Below are positions 1 through 7,967 of a DNA stretch of 64,000 nt, piece after piece. The stretch covers positions 1 to 64,000 of the forward strand of contig NZ_MJEJ02000025.1 of the NCBI RefSeq assembly GCF_002095435.2, read 5' to 3'. This DNA is from Williamsia sp. 1138 (lineage in GTDB: Bacteria; Actinomycetota; Actinomycetes; Mycobacteriales; Mycobacteriaceae). Positions within the stretch are counted from its first letter, which is position 1. Every line of letters starts with the position of its first letter. The position numbers and the translations under genes were made by a program. Under the pieces are notes generated by a model. That model made no database searches. It was given only the letters and a program-made list of their open reading frames with translations, and was not told where the DNA came from.

Positions 1-1233
1 TTGAGAGCGGGTTTCCACCGTGTGATCCATCGTGCCTGACCTTTGCCGGTCGGGTCCAGCGAACGGGTCACCAGGTACAAACATTTGAGCGCGGCCTGCT
101 CGCTGGGGAAATGGCCGCGGGCTTTCACGGCCCGCCGGTAGCGCGCGTTGAGCGACTCAATTGCATTGGTAGAGCATATGACTCGACGTATCTCCGTGTC
201 GTAGTCAAGGAAGGGGATGAACTCCTCCCAAGCGTTGTCCCACAGCCGGATGATCGCCGGGTACCGTTTGCCCCAGTGTTCGGCCAGTTCGTCGAAAGCA
301 GCTCTGGCCGCAGGCTCGCTCGGCGCGGTGTAGATCGGTTTGACATCGCGCTTGAGTGCGTCCCAGTGCTGTCGAGCCGAGAGCCGAAAAGTGTTGCGGA
401 TCAGATGCACGACACAGGTTTGGACGGTGGTGGCCGGCCACACATGCTCGACAACCTCCGGCAGGCCCTTGAGACCGTCGCAGACGAGGAAGAACACGTC
501 TCTGGTGCCACGATTGCGGATGTCAGTGAGCACGCTCATCCAGAACTTGGCACCCTCACCGCCCGTGCCGGCCCACAAACCAAGCACGTCGCGGCGCCCG
601 TCCAGGCTCACCCCGATGGCCGCGTAGATCGGCCTGTTCGCGACCTGCCCGTCGCGGATCTTGACCACGATGGCATCGATGAAGATCGCCGCGTAACACC
701 TCATCGAGCGGACGTGCAGACCAATCCTGCATCTCCTCGATCACCTTGTCGGTGATCCGAGAAATCGTCTCCTTCGAGACCGATGCACCGTAGATTTCAG
801 CGAAGTGCGCGCTGATCTCCCCAGTCGTTAACCCTCTGGCGTACAACGATAAAACGATCTCATCAACGCCGTTGAGCCGACGCTGCCGCTTCTTGACGAT
901 CTGCGGTTCGAACGTACCTTCGCGGTCTCGGGGGACTTCGATCGGGACCTGCCCGGTCGACTCGGTCAGCACCGTCTTCGACCGAGTGCCGTTGCGGATA
1001 TTTGTTGATGCCCGATCCGGGTTGGCCTGGTTCTTGTCGTGCCCGAGATGCTCGGTCATCTCCTCGTTCAATGCCGTTTCCAGGACCGTCTTGGTGAACT
1101 GCTTGAGCAGCCCATCCGGGCCCGTCAGCGACAGGCCCTGCTCTTTCGCCAAGCGCACGAGCTCCGCTGCCGCCGCCTCCTCGGCCGACGGTGGTGTCGA
1201 TTTCTTCTTCGTCACATCATCCAGTGTCGTCAT
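1..1233 (-). pseudogene. IS256-family transposase, frameshifted and cut by the window edge
   Basis: This is a mutator/IS256-type DDE transposase read on the minus strand. The intact part starts at MTTLDDVTKKK (ATG at 1231-1233) and runs through the N-terminal region ending in WSARPLDEV. There the frame breaks near 695-696, where one extra T (GTGTTACG instead of GTGTACG) sends the frame into a nonsense tail. Reading past that base restores the family sequence: FIDAIVVKIRDG with the first catalytic Asp, VCDGLKGLPE with the second, and STNAIESLNARYRRAVK with the catalytic Glu. The last codons reach base 1, so the 3' end and left inverted repeat lie outside the window. An in-frame start 8 codons upstream exists but is less likely. 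The break is either real inactivation or a sequencing error. Programmed frameshifting is not usual in this family. Confidence 0.85.
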
Positions 1234-1555
1234 CACGGCACCTTTCTCGCCGGGCATTCACCCAGCGTGTCGGGCCGAAACACCGTTTAAGAAACACTCC
1301 CGGACCACCCGACTGATTCGGCTGCTGGCACTGGTGCTGGTGGTGTTGTCGATCAATGTAAAGCGCAAACCAACTGAGTAGCCTGGGCGCCGATCCAGGA
1401 CATTGCATCGACGCGCGGGGTTGCCTCCGCACGGTGATCGCCAACGTCGGCGCGTTAGTCCGATCGCGGGGTTGATACGTAGTGTGCGTAGGTCTGTCCT
1501 GCGAGTGACATGTGTGGTCTCTGGACATGGGTGACGGTTCGTATCCGGGAGATGG

Positions 1556-2160
1556 CTACCTGCGGTGGGGCCTATGGGCATTGAAGTTTCTTACCGGCTT
1601 GGTAGATGTGCGGGCATGAAGGGATAGTTCGCTGGTTCCGTCGAGGACGCGGAGATGGTGATCTTCTACGACGACGGTCACGATCGTCCCGGCGTGTGCG
1701 GGGCTGACCCGGAGTCGTTGACCGGCGACCATGATCTGGCCGCTTTTGGGTACTCGGCGTTGCACGGTTTGGGGTCATCAGTTCACCGTCGACGCGCAGG
1801 GTGATCCGTGCGCCCGCTGCAGGGACGCCGATGGCCAGTTCGTGTCCGCAGACGATGACGATTCCGTCGCGGTTGGCGGTGCGATCGATCTCGATCGCGC
1901 GGGGGCGGGTGCTGGTGGCCGACGGGTCGACCGCGTCGGTTGCGGGGCTTGTGCGGCCGGGTCTGGTGCCGCGGCGAGTAAGGCGTTCGAGATCGGTGGT
2001 GGTTAGCTTTGAGAGCACGGTCTTCACCACGGCGTCGTCGAGGATGACGTGGACGCTTGTTAGGTCGACCCACATCACGACCGTGCGTCCGCCGTAGTTC
2101 TTGCCGACCCATACTTGTTGCGCGCCAGCAATATTGACAACACCTGATGGGGGGCGAGGG
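1556..2160 (-). pseudogene. Remnant of an IS481-type transposase C-terminal region
   Basis: The minus strand keeps pieces of the repeated beta-type motif that ends many actinobacterial IS481-like transposases. One frame reads VNIAGAQQVWVGKNYGG and later AIEIDRTANRDGIVIVCG, up to LRVDGELM. A second frame picks up at about 1765 with VPKSGQIMVAGQRLRVSP and ends at 1556. The join between the frames is out of phase and seems to lack some 30-40 residues, so an internal deletion is likely. The N-terminal helix-turn-helix and the DDE core are absent. Family assignment is from remembered motif patterns, hence moderate confidence. With the IS256 copy next to it, this marks an insertion hot spot. Confidence 0.5.
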
Positions 2161-2688
2161 TGTCGAACTCCACTGCGGCAGTGGCGCGGTGCAGTAGCGA
2201 AAGTGATCGCCGGCGATCAGCGTCAGGCGCCGACTCTACCGGCAACCAGCATTGTTCGGATGTGAACTAATCCGCCTGCCAAGTCCCCGCCCCGTCGCTG
2301 GATGGATTGAAGGCAAGCCCATCGGTGCGGCGATACCGGCTGCAGGTCAACTCGCTGCAGCACTGCCTATCTCAGGCTCATCTCTGCTGTGTTCAAATTG
2401 CTGCCTCGGAGTGACCGAAGGCCTCTGTGTCGCGTGCCCCGTCAAGTTTACTTAACATTGTGTGATTGTCATTGTACTTGTGGCACACTAGGTTCGCGAT
2501 GGGTCGTCGTAGGGTGGTGGGTACCCGAGGGCCACACTCTTGGCGTTGTTGCGGCGCACCGCCTACCCAGTCGGCGCTGAGCGATCCCTGACTGGAGGGG
2601 GTCACGCCAGCGGGCGCAGGCCGCTCACGATTCGTTGCTTCCGGACCATGAACTCGTCCTCCGAAATCTCCGCCACTACCTGGCTTGG
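2161..2688. other. Intergenic stretch without a convincing gene
   Basis: No reading frame here has a recognisable product or a good ribosome binding site. The only structure noticed is a 14-base perfect palindrome, GATCGCCGGCGATC, at about 2202-2215. The sequence separates transposase debris from the flavodoxin end and is probably decayed accessory DNA. Confidence 0.4.
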
Positions 2689-3150
2689 TCAATCGGTCAG
2701 GCGAAGGTTCTTCGCGAAGTCGCGGGCCGCCTGCAGGTCGTCAGCGTTCGGTCGACCTTTTCGGATACCGCCGAACGCCTTGAACGGCCACCAGGTGTCG
2801 AAGGCGCGGCAGGAGAAGCTGCCGACGGTGTCGTAGCCCTTCTGCTGTAGCGATAACTCGAACCTGCGGGTGTACCGGCGGAAACCTGGTTCAGGCAGCC
2901 CGCTGGTGCTGAACACGAACGCTCGGCCACTCTGCCCACCGGGTACCGACTGGACGAGTTCGCGCAGGTGCGGATGGAAAGCCATATTGTAGATGCCCGA
3001 TCCGAAGCCGACGAGGTCGTGGCCGGCGAGGTCTGTCGGTCTGATCTCCCCGGGTCGAACAATAGCCGCGTTGAGGACGCCGGCCATCTCTTCGGCCACT
3101 CTTCTGGTATTCCCATGGGATACAGAGGCGCACACGAGCAACGACGTCAT
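2689..3150 (-). CDS. Flavodoxin-family protein
   Basis: A 153-residue flavodoxin-like protein, expected to bind FMN and act as a cytosolic electron carrier or quinone-type reductase. The N-terminus LLVCASVSHGNTRRVAEEMA is a flavodoxin phosphate-binding loop (S/T-x-x-G-N-T). GFGSGIYNMAFHPHLREL and FVFSTSGLP match the later flavin-contacting loops. The start at 3150 is preceded by an AGGA-type ribosome binding site. It lies 13 bases after the ECF41 sigma-factor gene on the same strand and is probably its operon partner. ECF41 sigma factors commonly sit beside oxidoreductase-type genes, so this may be the effector of that switch. The redox partner is unknown. Confidence 0.8.
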   Translation of the reverse strand: MTSLLVCASVSHGNTRRVAEEMAGVLNAAIVRPGEIRPTDLAGHDLVGFGSGIYNMAFHPHLRELVQSVPGGQSGRAFVFSTSGLPEPGFRRYTRRFELSLQQKGYDTVGSFSCRAFDTWWPFKAFGGIRKGRPNADDLQAARDFAKNLRLTD

Positions 3151-3163
3151 CTAGTTCCTGCTT

Positions 3164-4039
3164 TCATCGGCGGACACGCATCGGATGCGTGAGGGCGTGG
3201 AGTTTGTCGGGGTTGCGGATCGCGTAGATGCCGCGGACGCGATCGTCGGCGATGTCGAAGAGCGTCGCGTACTCAAACACCTCGTCGATCCAGAACAAGA
3301 CCGCGGGCATCGCGTTGCACCGAACGAACTCGACCCGAAGGCCAAGGCCCGCTGTTCGTGCCACACCGATAGTAAAGCGCGCGACGGCTTCGCTGCCGTA
3401 GATGGGGCGCCGAGCCGCGGTCACCTTGCCGCCGCCATCAGACATCTGCACCACATCTGGTGCGAGGGTGTCCATCAGCTTCTGCAGGTCCCCGTCCCGG
3501 GAGGCACGCAGGAAGCGAGCCACCAGATCGTCGGCCTCGCTGACGTCGGGGTCGAACCGAGGACGCCGATCACGCACACGATCGCGCGCCCTACGCGCCA
3601 TCTGACGCACCGCGGCATCACTTCTTCCGGTCATAGTGGCGATCTCGGCAGACCGGAACCCGAACACCTCACCCAACACGAACACCGCACGCTGGTCCGG
3701 AGTCAGAGATTCGAGAACGACGAGCATGGCCATCGACAACGCCTCGGCCAGTACGGAATCGGCACCAACGTCCGTATGAGTCAGGATCGGTTCCGGCAGC
3801 CAGTTCCCTACGTACGTCTCGCGTCGCCTCTTGGCCGTGCGCAGTCGATTGAGGGCCTGCCTTGTCACGATCTGGGCCAAGTAGCGCCGTGGATGCTCGA
3901 CCGAGGAAAGCTCCACACGAGACCAGCGAATGTAGCTCTCCTGCAGAACATCCTCAGCATCGGTTGCGGAACCGAGGATCTCGTACGCGATCGTGAAGAG
4001 CAGCGAGCGGTACTCCACGAACGCGTCGTCGTGGCTCAC
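3164..4039 (-). CDS. sigJ: ECF41-family RNA polymerase sigma factor (SigJ-like)
   Basis: A 291-residue ECF sigma factor with sigma-2 (residues about 8-72), sigma-4 (about 105-158) and a C-terminal SnoaL-like domain (about 168-291). It carries the three signature motifs of group ECF41: WLPEP at 80-84 in the linker, DGGGK at 201-205 and NPDKL at 276-280. In this group the fused SnoaL domain replaces a separate anti-sigma factor and modulates activity. GTG at 4037-4039 is chosen because it overlaps the stop of the upstream small ORF by four bases (GTGA) and gives the family length. An ORF starting at 4309 is longer, but its first 90 residues are low-complexity and unrelated. The flavodoxin gene follows after 13 bases. 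Confidence 0.9.
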   Translation of the reverse strand: MSHDDAFVEYRSLLFTIAYEILGSATDAEDVLQESYIRWSRVELSSVEHPRRYLAQIVTRQALNRLRTAKRRRETYVGNWLPEPILTHTDVGADSVLAEALSMAMLVVLESLTPDQRAVFVLGEVFGFRSAEIATMTGRSDAAVRQMARRARDRVRDRRPRFDPDVSEADDLVARFLRASRDGDLQKLMDTLAPDVVQMSDGGGKVTAARRPIYGSEAVARFTIGVARTAGLGLRVEFVRCNAMPAVLFWIDEVFEYATLFDIADDRVRGIYAIRNPDKLHALTHPMRVRR

Positions 4040-4242
4040 GGGCTGGCCTCTCGGAGCAACGCTTCGGCACGGTCCGGTGAATCGTCGACCGCAGCCACGT
4101 GCTGTTGCAGGCGGAACAGTTCCACGACGACCGGCGTCGGAACGAAAACCACGGCTCGCGAGCCAGGAAGCGCTGCAGCGCGGGTCCGATAGGCGGCCAT
4201 CGCGCGAAGGTGCCCGACGCCCATGACGACGGCGCGACTCAT
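4036..4242 (-). CDS. Small protein of unknown function coupled to the sigma factor
   Basis: A 68-residue ORF whose product I do not recognise. It begins MSRAVVMGVGHLRAMAAYRTR and is rich in Ala and Arg, with a hydrophobic patch around AVVFVPTPVVVELFRL. The ATG at 4242 has a good ribosome binding site (AAAGGA). Its stop overlaps the GTG of the sigma gene by four bases, which suggests translational coupling and argues that it is really translated. It could be a small regulator of the sigma factor or only a leader peptide. The palindromic sites at 4311-4350 lie just upstream. Confidence 0.5.
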   Translation of the reverse strand: MSRAVVMGVGHLRAMAAYRTRAAALPGSRAVVFVPTPVVVELFRLQQHVAAVDDSPDRAEALLREASP

Positions 4243-4310
4243 ATGCGGTCCTTTCATTTCTCGTTTCGACCACAAGACACCGGGCATAGGACGCCGCGTG
4301 ACTACTCAAC

Positions 4311-4350
4311 GTTGTGAATCACGTCACAACTTGCGAGGCTGCCTCACAAC
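4311..4350. promoter_or_regulatory. Operator-like palindrome upstream of the ECF41 operon
   Basis: A perfect inverted repeat, GTTGTGA-N6-TCACAAC, occupies 4311-4330, and a third TCACAAC copy lies at 4344-4350. The sites are 70-110 bases before the small ORF at 4242, in the expected promoter region of the sigma operon. The binding protein is unknown. No clear ECF41-type promoter could be matched by eye. Confidence 0.4.
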
Positions 4351-4429
4351 GGGCCCTGATGGGAAGCCTCACCGTTGTACCGGTCTCCGTCTCCGTCTCC
4401 GTCTCCGAGAAGCAATACTCCGAGCCGTA

Positions 4430-4463
4430 GGAATCGTGCATCCGACGGAACAATACCTACTCT
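4430..4463 (+). repeat. Left copy of an imperfect 34-bp direct repeat
   Basis: This copy matches 7360-7393 at 28 of 34 positions, including an identical 13-base run, GGAATCGTGCATC. Both copies are preceded by CCGTA. The pair brackets the recombinase cassette and may be its attachment or crossover sites. Confidence 0.55.
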
Positions 4464-4540
4464 CTTTTGGCCGATGTCAAAGTTGCTTCTAGGGGTTCTT
4501 ACTCTGTTACGTATGGCCGGTGGCGTGCGAGTCTGGAGCC

Positions 4541-4762
4541 ATGCAAACCACCCGCACGTATATCAACTCAGCTCACGTAGCGGCGGTAGTGATCGGCGTC
4601 GGTGGCGTCGCGTTCGGTCTGTACTGGGGCATAACTCACGCAGGTGAGCCCGAGATTTTCTCACCAACACTTATCGGGTACGTAGGGGCCGCGCTGGCGC
4701 TCAGCAGCGGTTGGCGATTAGTGGCAAACCGTCGCCGATCCCGCCGCCGGGCACGGCGGTGA
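4541..4762 (+). CDS. Small predicted two-helix membrane protein
   Basis: A 73-residue hypothetical protein. The start ATG at 4541 has GGAG five bases upstream, better placed than the in-frame ATG at 4520. Two hydrophobic stretches (AAVVIGVGGVAFGLYWGI and LIGYVGAALALSSGW) look like membrane helices. The end is a strongly basic tail, RRRSRRRARR, that should stay in the cytoplasm. No family is recognised. It lies between the left 34-bp repeat and the other cassette genes, so it may be cargo of the element. Confidence 0.45.
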   Translation: MQTTRTYINSAHVAAVVIGVGGVAFGLYWGITHAGEPEIFSPTLIGYVGAALALSSGWRLVANRRRSRRRARR

Positions 4763-4884
4763 ACCGCGCGCGTGTGTCCTAACAATTCTGGCGACATCGC
4801 GAGAAGGATATTGAGCGCGTTGATATTCGGTGCGTTCGCACTGTTTGATCGGGATCCGATTGGATCAGACCTCGAGCCAGTGGT

Positions 4885-5265
4885 TTAAGGGGTCGTACGA
4901 GCCGTGTCGACGAGGGCGGCGGCGTCCTTGAGGTTGAGGCCGGGGTGCTGTTGGCGGAGCGCTTTGACTGCGCCGACGCGGCTGGGTTCGCCGGCGACGA
5001 TGCGCTGGGCATCGGCCGCGGCAACCTCAGGTGGGGGTGGTGGAACGACCTGGCCGGTGTGCCGAGGCCGCCATGCCCTGACTGTTGTGTGGGCGAAGCT
5101 GATGACAGCGAGTACCCAGATGAGGAGTTTGACCCAGTTCCAGGTTGACCCATCAGCGACCACTGAATTAATGATCGCTGGACCGATGACCCCGATGAGC
5201 CCCACCAGGACAATGAAACTCAACCAGCGTTCAATCTTGTTGTTTTCGTACCAGCGCTGACCCAT
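4885..5265 (-). CDS. Membrane protein with a ribosomal L7/L12-like C-terminal segment
   Basis: A 126-residue protein beginning MGQRWYENNKIERWLSF. Two membrane helices follow (about residues 14-35 and 45-62), then a proline run and a C-terminal segment, SRVGAVKALRQQHPGLNL, ending KDAAALVDTA. That segment resembles the C-terminal domain of ribosomal protein L7/L12 (a pattern like KxxVIKxVRxxTGLGLKEAKxLVD). Small membrane proteins with this motif occur in actinobacteria, but their role is unknown to me. The start is uncertain because no strong ribosome binding site is seen, and the longer ORF from 5598 is a shadow of the recombinase gene. The gene follows the recombinase on the same strand. Confidence 0.6.
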   Translation of the reverse strand: MGQRWYENNKIERWLSFIVLVGLIGVIGPAIINSVVADGSTWNWVKLLIWVLAVISFAHTTVRAWRPRHTGQVVPPPPPEVAAADAQRIVAGEPSRVGAVKALRQQHPGLNLKDAAALVDTARTTP

Positions 5266-5306
5266 CTGGTGATGGTCGCACACCGGGCGACCAACACATT
5301 CCGGCT

Positions 5307-6853
5307 TTAGGTTGGAATGCTGGGCTTTGCGCTGCGTGCTTGGCCCCGATCCGGCGTTGCGCGCCGAGCAGTCGATACGTACCGCGCGTAAGTGTTTCCC
5401 GCGAGTTCGGAGTGCAGCTGGGTGACTTGAGCGCTGTAGCCGAGCATGTCGGCAAGGATTGGTGGTGGAACTTCGCGAACGAGTTCGCGTAGTGTCCCGT
5501 TCCTTGATCCGCGCAGGTCGATGCCGAGTCTGCGCAGTCGCTGCATACAGGTTTGGGCGTCGATGTGCTGCCCAGCGCGGTATCCGGGGAAGAGCCACGC
5601 CGAGGTGGTCGTGGTGGTCCGCAGGTTTGAGCGACTCTCGAGGAGTTCGTAGATCAGTACTGCGAACGGTGTGGGCACTGGTACCGGTTCGGCTCCGAGC
5701 CGAAGGCGCATGTCGGTCGGCGCGAGGACGAGGTCATCGATGGTGAGTGTGACAATTTGCTGACTGGTTGTGCGTAGAGAAGCAGCAGTAAGCCGGCAAC
5801 GCGGTACTGCAAGGTGTCGATGGGCCCGGTGATCAGGGCGCGGATCCAGGCGATCCTGTCGTCTTGATGCAGTACCGGTGTTGTTGTGGCCTGCCGGTGG
5901 CCGATGACGATGGACTCGTTCAGTTTGCTCTGGCGTGCCCAGATGAAGAACGTGCGGATGTGGTGGCGAGTGGTGGGCCCGGCGGCGAGGTACTCATCGA
6001 CGTCATGCTGATTGCACGTGATCGCAGTCCGGTGGTGCTCGGCGTGGAGCCAGTTGAGGAACTTGGCGGTCTCGGTGATCTCTTGTTTCGCTGAACGGAC
6101 GGGTCCGTTGGTGGCTTTTCCTGCTGCTGCCATGGTGCGGATCCGGCGTAGGTGGTGCCACCGCGTGAACCGCTCGAGGTCGCTGCGTGAGTCTGCGCTG
6201 TCGACGGTGGTCAGTTTCGCATCGATCCACCGCTCGAAGCCAGCCAGGTACTGATCACGGCGGGGGAGCAGGCCGTGCTCGATCAAGATGCTGCGCAGGT
6301 GTTCGGCAGCACGAGTGTGCTCGACGTTATCGAGCGCCTGATGGGTGAAAGCGATAGTGCCGCCCAGTAGGCCAGCTAGGAGTGCATGCACGGCGGGAGA
6401 TCGTTTCCACGTGAGGATGCTCTCGGGCCGATCGACCGCGCACAAGGCCCCGATCAGTGACGCGCATTCGGTGGCACTTGCGCGTGGGCCGGCCAGGTAT
6501 TGCAGATCGTGGCGCAGGGCGCACCTTGCGCACAGACCCCGCCGATACATTTCGCCTTCCTGTGCGCAGCATCTGCAGCGCACGACAGCGTCGTTAACGC
6601 CCGCGCAGGGCAGGCACACGGGGCGATCGTCGCCGGCCTTGCGGCGACCGGGAAGGACGCCCTCGTGCCCGCAGCTCGGGCACTGTCCGTGGGTGCGCAT
6701 CGCGGTGTAATAGCAACTGTTGCATAGCGCTTCGCCCACCCACCGGACTCTGGGTTTGCCCATTGGGCGTTGGCACCGGCCGCAGATGTAGTCGCCGCTG
6801 GCGCGTCGTGGACGTCCACGCCGGGTGGTGCGGGGCGGTCGCGGGTCAGTCAT
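5307..6853 (-). pseudogene. Zinc-ribbon tyrosine recombinase (integrase), frameshifted
   Basis: A site-specific recombinase of an actinobacterial type with an N-terminal zinc-ribbon region. The first 120 residues hold several CxxC pairs (CGRCQRP, CNSCY, CPSCGHEG, CLPC, CRCC, CARC). A core-binding region comes next, then a catalytic part. The frame breaks near 5756-5758, where one A of a short run seems lost: upstream reads LLYAQPVSK, and IVTLTIDDLVLAPTDMRLRL follows in another frame. The C-terminal part keeps GTLREL, ILADMLGYS, a His and YARY, which fit degenerate tyrosine recombinase boxes. The first catalytic Arg is not obvious. The start overlaps the XRE gene by eight bases. It is inactive unless the frameshift is a sequencing error. 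Confidence 0.75.
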
Positions 6854-7181
6854 CGATTCGGGTGACGCGGGCTCGCCGGGGCCGAGCTGAGCGGTTGAGG
6901 TCGAGGACGTTCTCTTCGGCGGAGGCGGTCTTCTTTCGTCGTTGATCGGTGGCAGTCACGGTGACGAGATCTGCAGGCGTACAGGTGAAGATGTCGCAGA
7001 CTGCCGCGATCAGGGTCAACGACACACGTTCGGGTTTTTGGGCCACGAGGCGGTAGACCTGAGAAGCGGACAGATCAATGCCCCGCTCACGCAGGTGCGG
7101 CACTAGATCGGTGCTGTTGTGCATTCCTGCGGCGGCCATGAGTTCACTCAGTCTCCAGGTGTAGTCCACGGTGCGGCGCAT
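6846..7181 (-). CDS. XRE-family DNA-binding regulator
   Basis: A 111-residue protein with a Cro/C1-type helix-turn-helix at about residues 8-75 (IDLSASQVYRLVAQKPERVS, then LIAAVCDIFTCTPADLVTV). A basic tail follows (DQRRKKTASAEE and RSARPRRARV). This fold is typical of small repressors that control phage- or transposon-borne recombinases. It overlaps the recombinase start by eight bases, so the two genes were probably co-transcribed and co-regulated. The target operator is not identified. Confidence 0.75.
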   Translation of the reverse strand: MRRTVDYTWRLSELMAAAGMHNSTDLVPHLRERGIDLSASQVYRLVAQKPERVSLTLIAAVCDIFTCTPADLVTVTATDQRRKKTASAEENVLDLNRSARPRRARVTRIDD

Positions 7182-7182
7182 G

Positions 7183-7389
7183 TCAGAACTCCTCAGACTG
7201 GTGTTGAGCGCCCTGCTGTTCGGTCGGGTCGCCGGTGTTGAGGGCTTGCTTCAGTGTTGAGTCCAGCGCTCGACGCAGGGTTGTGACGCGATAATCACTC
7301 GAGACGCCGCGCTGCTCAGCAGGCTCAAGTGAGGACGACCATCCGCAAGTGATCCGTAGGGAATCGTGCATCAGATGCAATAATGCCAA
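7183..7389 (-). CDS. Possible small ORF or gene remnant before the XRE gene
   Basis: A 68-residue frame ending two bases before the XRE start. Its N-terminus lies inside the right 34-bp repeat. The C-terminal half (TLRRALDSTLKQALNTG) looks like a genuine amphipathic tail and may be what is left of an upstream gene in the cassette. The product is not recognised and the coding status is doubtful. Confidence 0.25.
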   Translation of the reverse strand: MALLHLMHDSLRITCGWSSSLEPAEQRGVSSDYRVTTLRRALDSTLKQALNTGDPTEQQGAQHQSEEF

Positions 7390-7393
7390 CTCT
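7360..7393 (+). repeat. Right copy of the imperfect 34-bp direct repeat
   Basis: Partner of 4430-4463, in the same orientation about 2.9 kb away. The shared 13-base core is GGAATCGTGCATC, and the rest differs at six positions. It sits just outside the XRE/recombinase genes, as expected for an element boundary. Confidence 0.55.
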
Positions 7394-7690
7394 ACTTGAC
7401 ATAATGTTTCTTATCGGCGTTGAAGGAGGAAGACCTCAACCTTGGGGATTTTCGATTTGAGGTGAACATTGCTCCAGAACGCATCTGAACGTGCCGGGAC
7501 TGCCGTCGTCATGAACTGCGCGGCAGTCGGCAGGTCGAGGTATGGAGCTGTCGGTGTGCCACGCCTTGTGGCATTCCCGCGTGGCCGACGCATCATGGCC
7601 GGCTACAGCTGCGCCGGGAACGACCGCTTGGTGAAGCTCGACTCTCGGTGGACTTCAAACACGCAGTGCGGCAAGGTGATTACCCGACGA

Positions 7691-7709
7691 ATCGTCACAT
7701 GTGACGAAA
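7691..7709 (-). repeat. Palindromic site, copy 1 of 2
   Basis: The centre TCGTCACATGTGACGA (7692-7707) is a perfect 16-base palindrome. Read on the minus strand it extends to TTTCGTCACATGTGACGAT, which matches the second copy at 18 of 19 bases. It could be an operator or the end of a small element. Confidence 0.5.
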
Positions 7710-7933
7710 CCACCCAGGGTGACTGACCTGACTTGCCCGGATCGGCGATGGTCGGAATCAATGTGGCCACTCCTACGGAGCGCTGACTGCACGCGCTGAT
7801 TGCAACTCGCTGCCGTTTGCCGGCGGCTCCCCAATCGCGGCGAGTCAATGAACTCCACGTCGACCCGTCAACTGGCACAAAGGTCTACCCACCCCGACTC
7901 CTGGTGGGCGCTTGCGGTCCCGGTGGAAAGCCC

Positions 7934-7952
7934 TTTCGTCACGTGTGACGAT
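7934..7952 (+). repeat. Palindromic site, copy 2 of 2
   Basis: TTTCGTCACGTGTGACGAT on the plus strand, inverted relative to copy 1 and 225 bases from it. It starts 16 bases beyond the stop of the RCC1-repeat gene. No T-run follows on either strand, so a terminator is unlikely. Confidence 0.5.
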
Positions 7953-7967
7953 AAGGTGTGGTGGCGG

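Larger units (their letters stand above)
7394..7967. other. Intergenic region with a palindrome pair, no convincing gene
   Basis: The short open frames here have neither recognisable products nor good ribosome binding sites. The only clear structure is the pair of related palindromes at 7691-7709 and 7934-7952, listed separately. Confidence 0.4.

Noticed and set aside
3185-4192. 335-codon plus-strand frame opposite the sigma factor
   Set aside because: The minus-strand ECF41 motifs are unambiguous, so the plus frame is a shadow.
4383-4406. Four tandem GTCTCC hexamers
   Set aside because: A short microsatellite-like run with no evident partner or function; not a CRISPR or origin repeat.
5307-6853. 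Programmed frameshifting in the recombinase
   Set aside because: The break is in an ordinary short A-run without a slippery heptamer plus pseudoknot, and this family is normally read in one frame.
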